A stretch of DNA of 40,155 nt from Candidatus Poribacteria bacterium (GTDB lineage Bacteria > Poribacteria > WGA-4E > GCA-2687025): NCBI GenBank assembly GCA_028818695.1, contig JAPPNK010000001.1:1-40155 (forward strand), given 5' to 3'. Every line of letters begins with the position of its first letter. Position 1 is the stretch's first letter. The notes beneath the pieces were generated by a model that saw only the letters and a list, made by a program, of their open reading frames with translations, was not told where the DNA came from and searched no databases. A program made the translations under genes and the position numbers. Of this stretch, positions 38,506-40,155 are shown in pieces.

Positions 38506-40017
38506 ATGCCGAAGCAGCCAAACATCTTGCTCATCCAAACTGACCAGCAGCGCGCCGACACCGTGCGCGCCCTCGGAAACCCGATCATTCAGACCCCCGC
38601 GCTTGACAGGCTTGCCAACGAAGGCGCCGCGTTTTTATCGGCGTACTGTCCGTCGCCCGTCTGCGTCGCCTCGCGCTGCAGCCTCCTGCTGGGGCAATGG
38701 CCGCACCGCACCGGCTGCCACTCCAACAACCCGATGCCCCACGACCGCGTCTCGCTCATGCAGACGCTCAACGAGGCGGGCTACCAGACGCACGGCATCG
38801 GAAAGATGCACTTCTCGCCGAAGCCGCGCAACCTATGGGGGTTCGAATCGCGCGACTACTCCGAAGAAGGCTCCGGGATGGACGACTTCCGGCAGCTCAT
38901 CGATGAAAACGGGTACGACTATATCGCCGCGCCGCAGGGCGAGCGCAGCGAGTACTACTACATTCCGCAGCCCTCCCAGCTTCCCGCCCGCCTTCATCAG
39001 ACGCAGTGGGTCGGCGACAAGACGCTGGAGTTCTTGGAGCGGCGCGAACCTGACCGCCCCTTTTTCTGCTGGTCAAGTTTCATCAAGCCGCATCCGCCGT
39101 TTGAAAACCCTGTCCCGTGGAACCGGCTCTACCGGCTCGTCGAGATGCCGCCGCCGTATATGCCGGGCGGGTATGAGTCGCTGCTCACCTACTGGAACCG
39201 AAACCAGAACCGGTATAAATACCGCGATCAAGGGTTCGACATGAACCTGATACGGCTCACCGCGGCGGCGTATTACGGGACGATCTCGTTCATTGATTAC
39301 AATGTCGGGCGCATTTTGAACGACCTAGAGCGGCGCGGGCTGTTGGACGAGACGCTCATTCTTTTCACCTCCGACCATGGCGAGCTGCTGGGAGATTACG
39401 GCTCCGTCGGAAAGCGGTCGATGCTGGACGCGGCGTTCCGCGTGCCGCTGCTGGCGCGTTATCCTGCGCGGTTCGCCGCCGGGGCGCGCGTTGAGACGCC
39501 GGCGAGCCTTGTCGACATCTTCCCGACATGCGCCGCCGCGGCGGGCTTGCCCTTCGACCGAGACGACCGCGACGGAGAAGACCTTGCCGACCTCGCAAGC
39601 GGCGCGGTACAGCAGCGCGAAGTGACGGGGCAATTCAGCCGCGCCGAGACGGGCCTCTATGCGCTTGTCAACAACCATTTCAAGTATGTGTATTCGGCGG
39701 CAGACCGGCGCGAGTGGCTTTTTCAGCGGCATATCGGCATGCCCGACTTCCGCAGCGTGGACGGGAACCCCGCCTTTGGGCGGCAGCTGAACGCGATGCG
39801 CTCTCGGCTCATGGAGCGGTTCCGCAGCGACGGGTACGACGAGCCGCTGGACGGCAACCGCTGGCGAGAGTTCCCGCAGCCCGCGATGCCGAACAACCCG
39901 GACGCATGGCAGCTGTTCCAGGACGGGCGCTCCGTCTCCGACCGGTTCCCGGAAGGCTACGCGCCCGCCGTTGACACGATCAAGCCGCCTCCGCTGAAGC
40001 AGTATCATCTTGACTGA
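38506..40017 (+). CDS. sulfatase family protein
   Basis: A 503-residue alkaline-phosphatase-fold sulfatase. N-terminal ILLIQTDQQRADT supplies metal ligands. The signature is SPVCVASRCSLLLGQWPHRTG with Cys53, the residue converted to formylglycine; the core reads C-V-A-S-R, so Ala replaces the usual Pro, a form accepted by anaerobic-type maturases. GIGKMHFSP, SSFIKPHPPF and FTSDHGELLGDYG follow. No signal peptide is visible, so the enzyme may be cytoplasmic. Likely substrates are sulfated polysaccharides or sulfate esters, consistent with a marine lifestyle, but this is inference. The ATG at 38506 follows GGAG; the open frame from 38467 lacks a ribosome site. Confidence 0.92.
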   Translation: MPKQPNILLIQTDQQRADTVRALGNPIIQTPALDRLANEGAAFLSAYCPSPVCVASRCSLLLGQWPHRTGCHSNNPMPHDRVSLMQTLNEAGYQTHGIGKMHFSPKPRNLWGFESRDYSEEGSGMDDFRQLIDENGYDYIAAPQGERSEYYYIPQPSQLPARLHQTQWVGDKTLEFLERREPDRPFFCWSSFIKPHPPFENPVPWNRLYRLVEMPPPYMPGGYESLLTYWNRNQNRYKYRDQGFDMNLIRLTAAAYYGTISFIDYNVGRILNDLERRGLLDETLILFTSDHGELLGDYGSVGKRSMLDAAFRVPLLARYPARFAAGARVETPASLVDIFPTCAAAAGLPFDRDDRDGEDLADLASGAVQQREVTGQFSRAETGLYALVNNHFKYVYSAADRREWLFQRHIGMPDFRSVDGNPAFGRQLNAMRSRLMERFRSDGYDEPLDGNRWREFPQPAMPNNPDAWQLFQDGRSVSDRFPEGYAPAVDTIKPPPLKQYHLD

Positions 40018-40155
40018 CAATGCGGGTTTAGGGTCTTCGATCTCATTTCTGCGCATGACGGTCTTTCGAGACGCCCTAACTTATGTGGACTGGTCAGCAT
40101 GGTGGTACGCTCATGCGATGGCATTCATAAAAACCCTTTTACGACAGCGACGAGA
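40018..40155. other. window end, no gene recognised
   Basis: No ORF with a ribosome site and recognisable product begins here on either strand, and no terminator is evident directly after the sulfatase stop. Confidence 0.4.

Overview
The window looks like about 40 kb of chromosome from a Gram-negative, heterotrophic member of Candidatus Poribacteria or a close relative. The best evidence is the C-terminus of the large subtilisin-like protease: a PNPSNPEAW-type start, an AARWDGRND core and an ASGLYF end form a FlgD-like/sorting-type module in a wording I associate with Poribacteria. It is supported by a short LamG protein with a W-G-x-L-K tail, an Omp85 barrel protein, lipoproteins and a sulfatase. 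The lineage is inferred from memory of protein families, not from a search. No rRNA, tRNA or CRISPR array was seen.

Layout. 1-2045: Asp-box propeller protein and aldo/keto reductase (+). 2042-5565: a housekeeping operon on the minus strand (ymdB, xseA, xseB, polyprenyl synthase), with a possible 28-residue membrane peptide at its end. 5810-7623: accessory region holding two tandem copies of a cassette, each with its own promoter, a PUA/EVE-like gene, a 28-codon ORF and hairpin repeats; inverted copies of a palindromic repeat flank the pair. 7638-10311 (+): LamG protein, class IV aminotransferase, nucleoside hydrolase. 10308-20655 (-): luciferase-like oxidoreductase, a giant TPR protein, anti-sigma/ECF sigma pair, deoxyhypusine-synthase-like protein, HAD hydrolase, isochorismatase-like hydrolase. 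20772-21688 (+): a PspA-like coiled-coil protein. 21678-27678 (-): an S8 protease, PAP2 phosphatase and GT9 glycosyltransferase operon. 27820-29983 (+): DprA and an Ig-like lipoprotein behind two tandem promoters. 30008-31288 (-): Omp85-like barrel. 31354-35005 (+): SDR epimerase, ABC exporter, CinA-like protein. 35058-38143 (-): membrane-anchored Ala/Pro-rich protein and a secreted HExxH protease whose start is separated from its body by a G10 tract, behind a 66-bp repeat array carrying promoters. 38506-40017 (+): sulfatase.

Genes are tightly packed, with many ATGA or TGATG overlaps suggesting translational coupling. Envelope themes dominate: proteolysis, membrane lipid and polysaccharide modification, outer-membrane assembly, export and sigma/anti-sigma signalling. 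The points most worth following up are the duplicated PUA/EVE-like cassette with changes confined to its C-terminal half, the homopolymer frameshift plus promoter-repeat array of the HExxH protease, the AT-rich domain inserted in the giant TPR protein, and the apparent leaderless genes.
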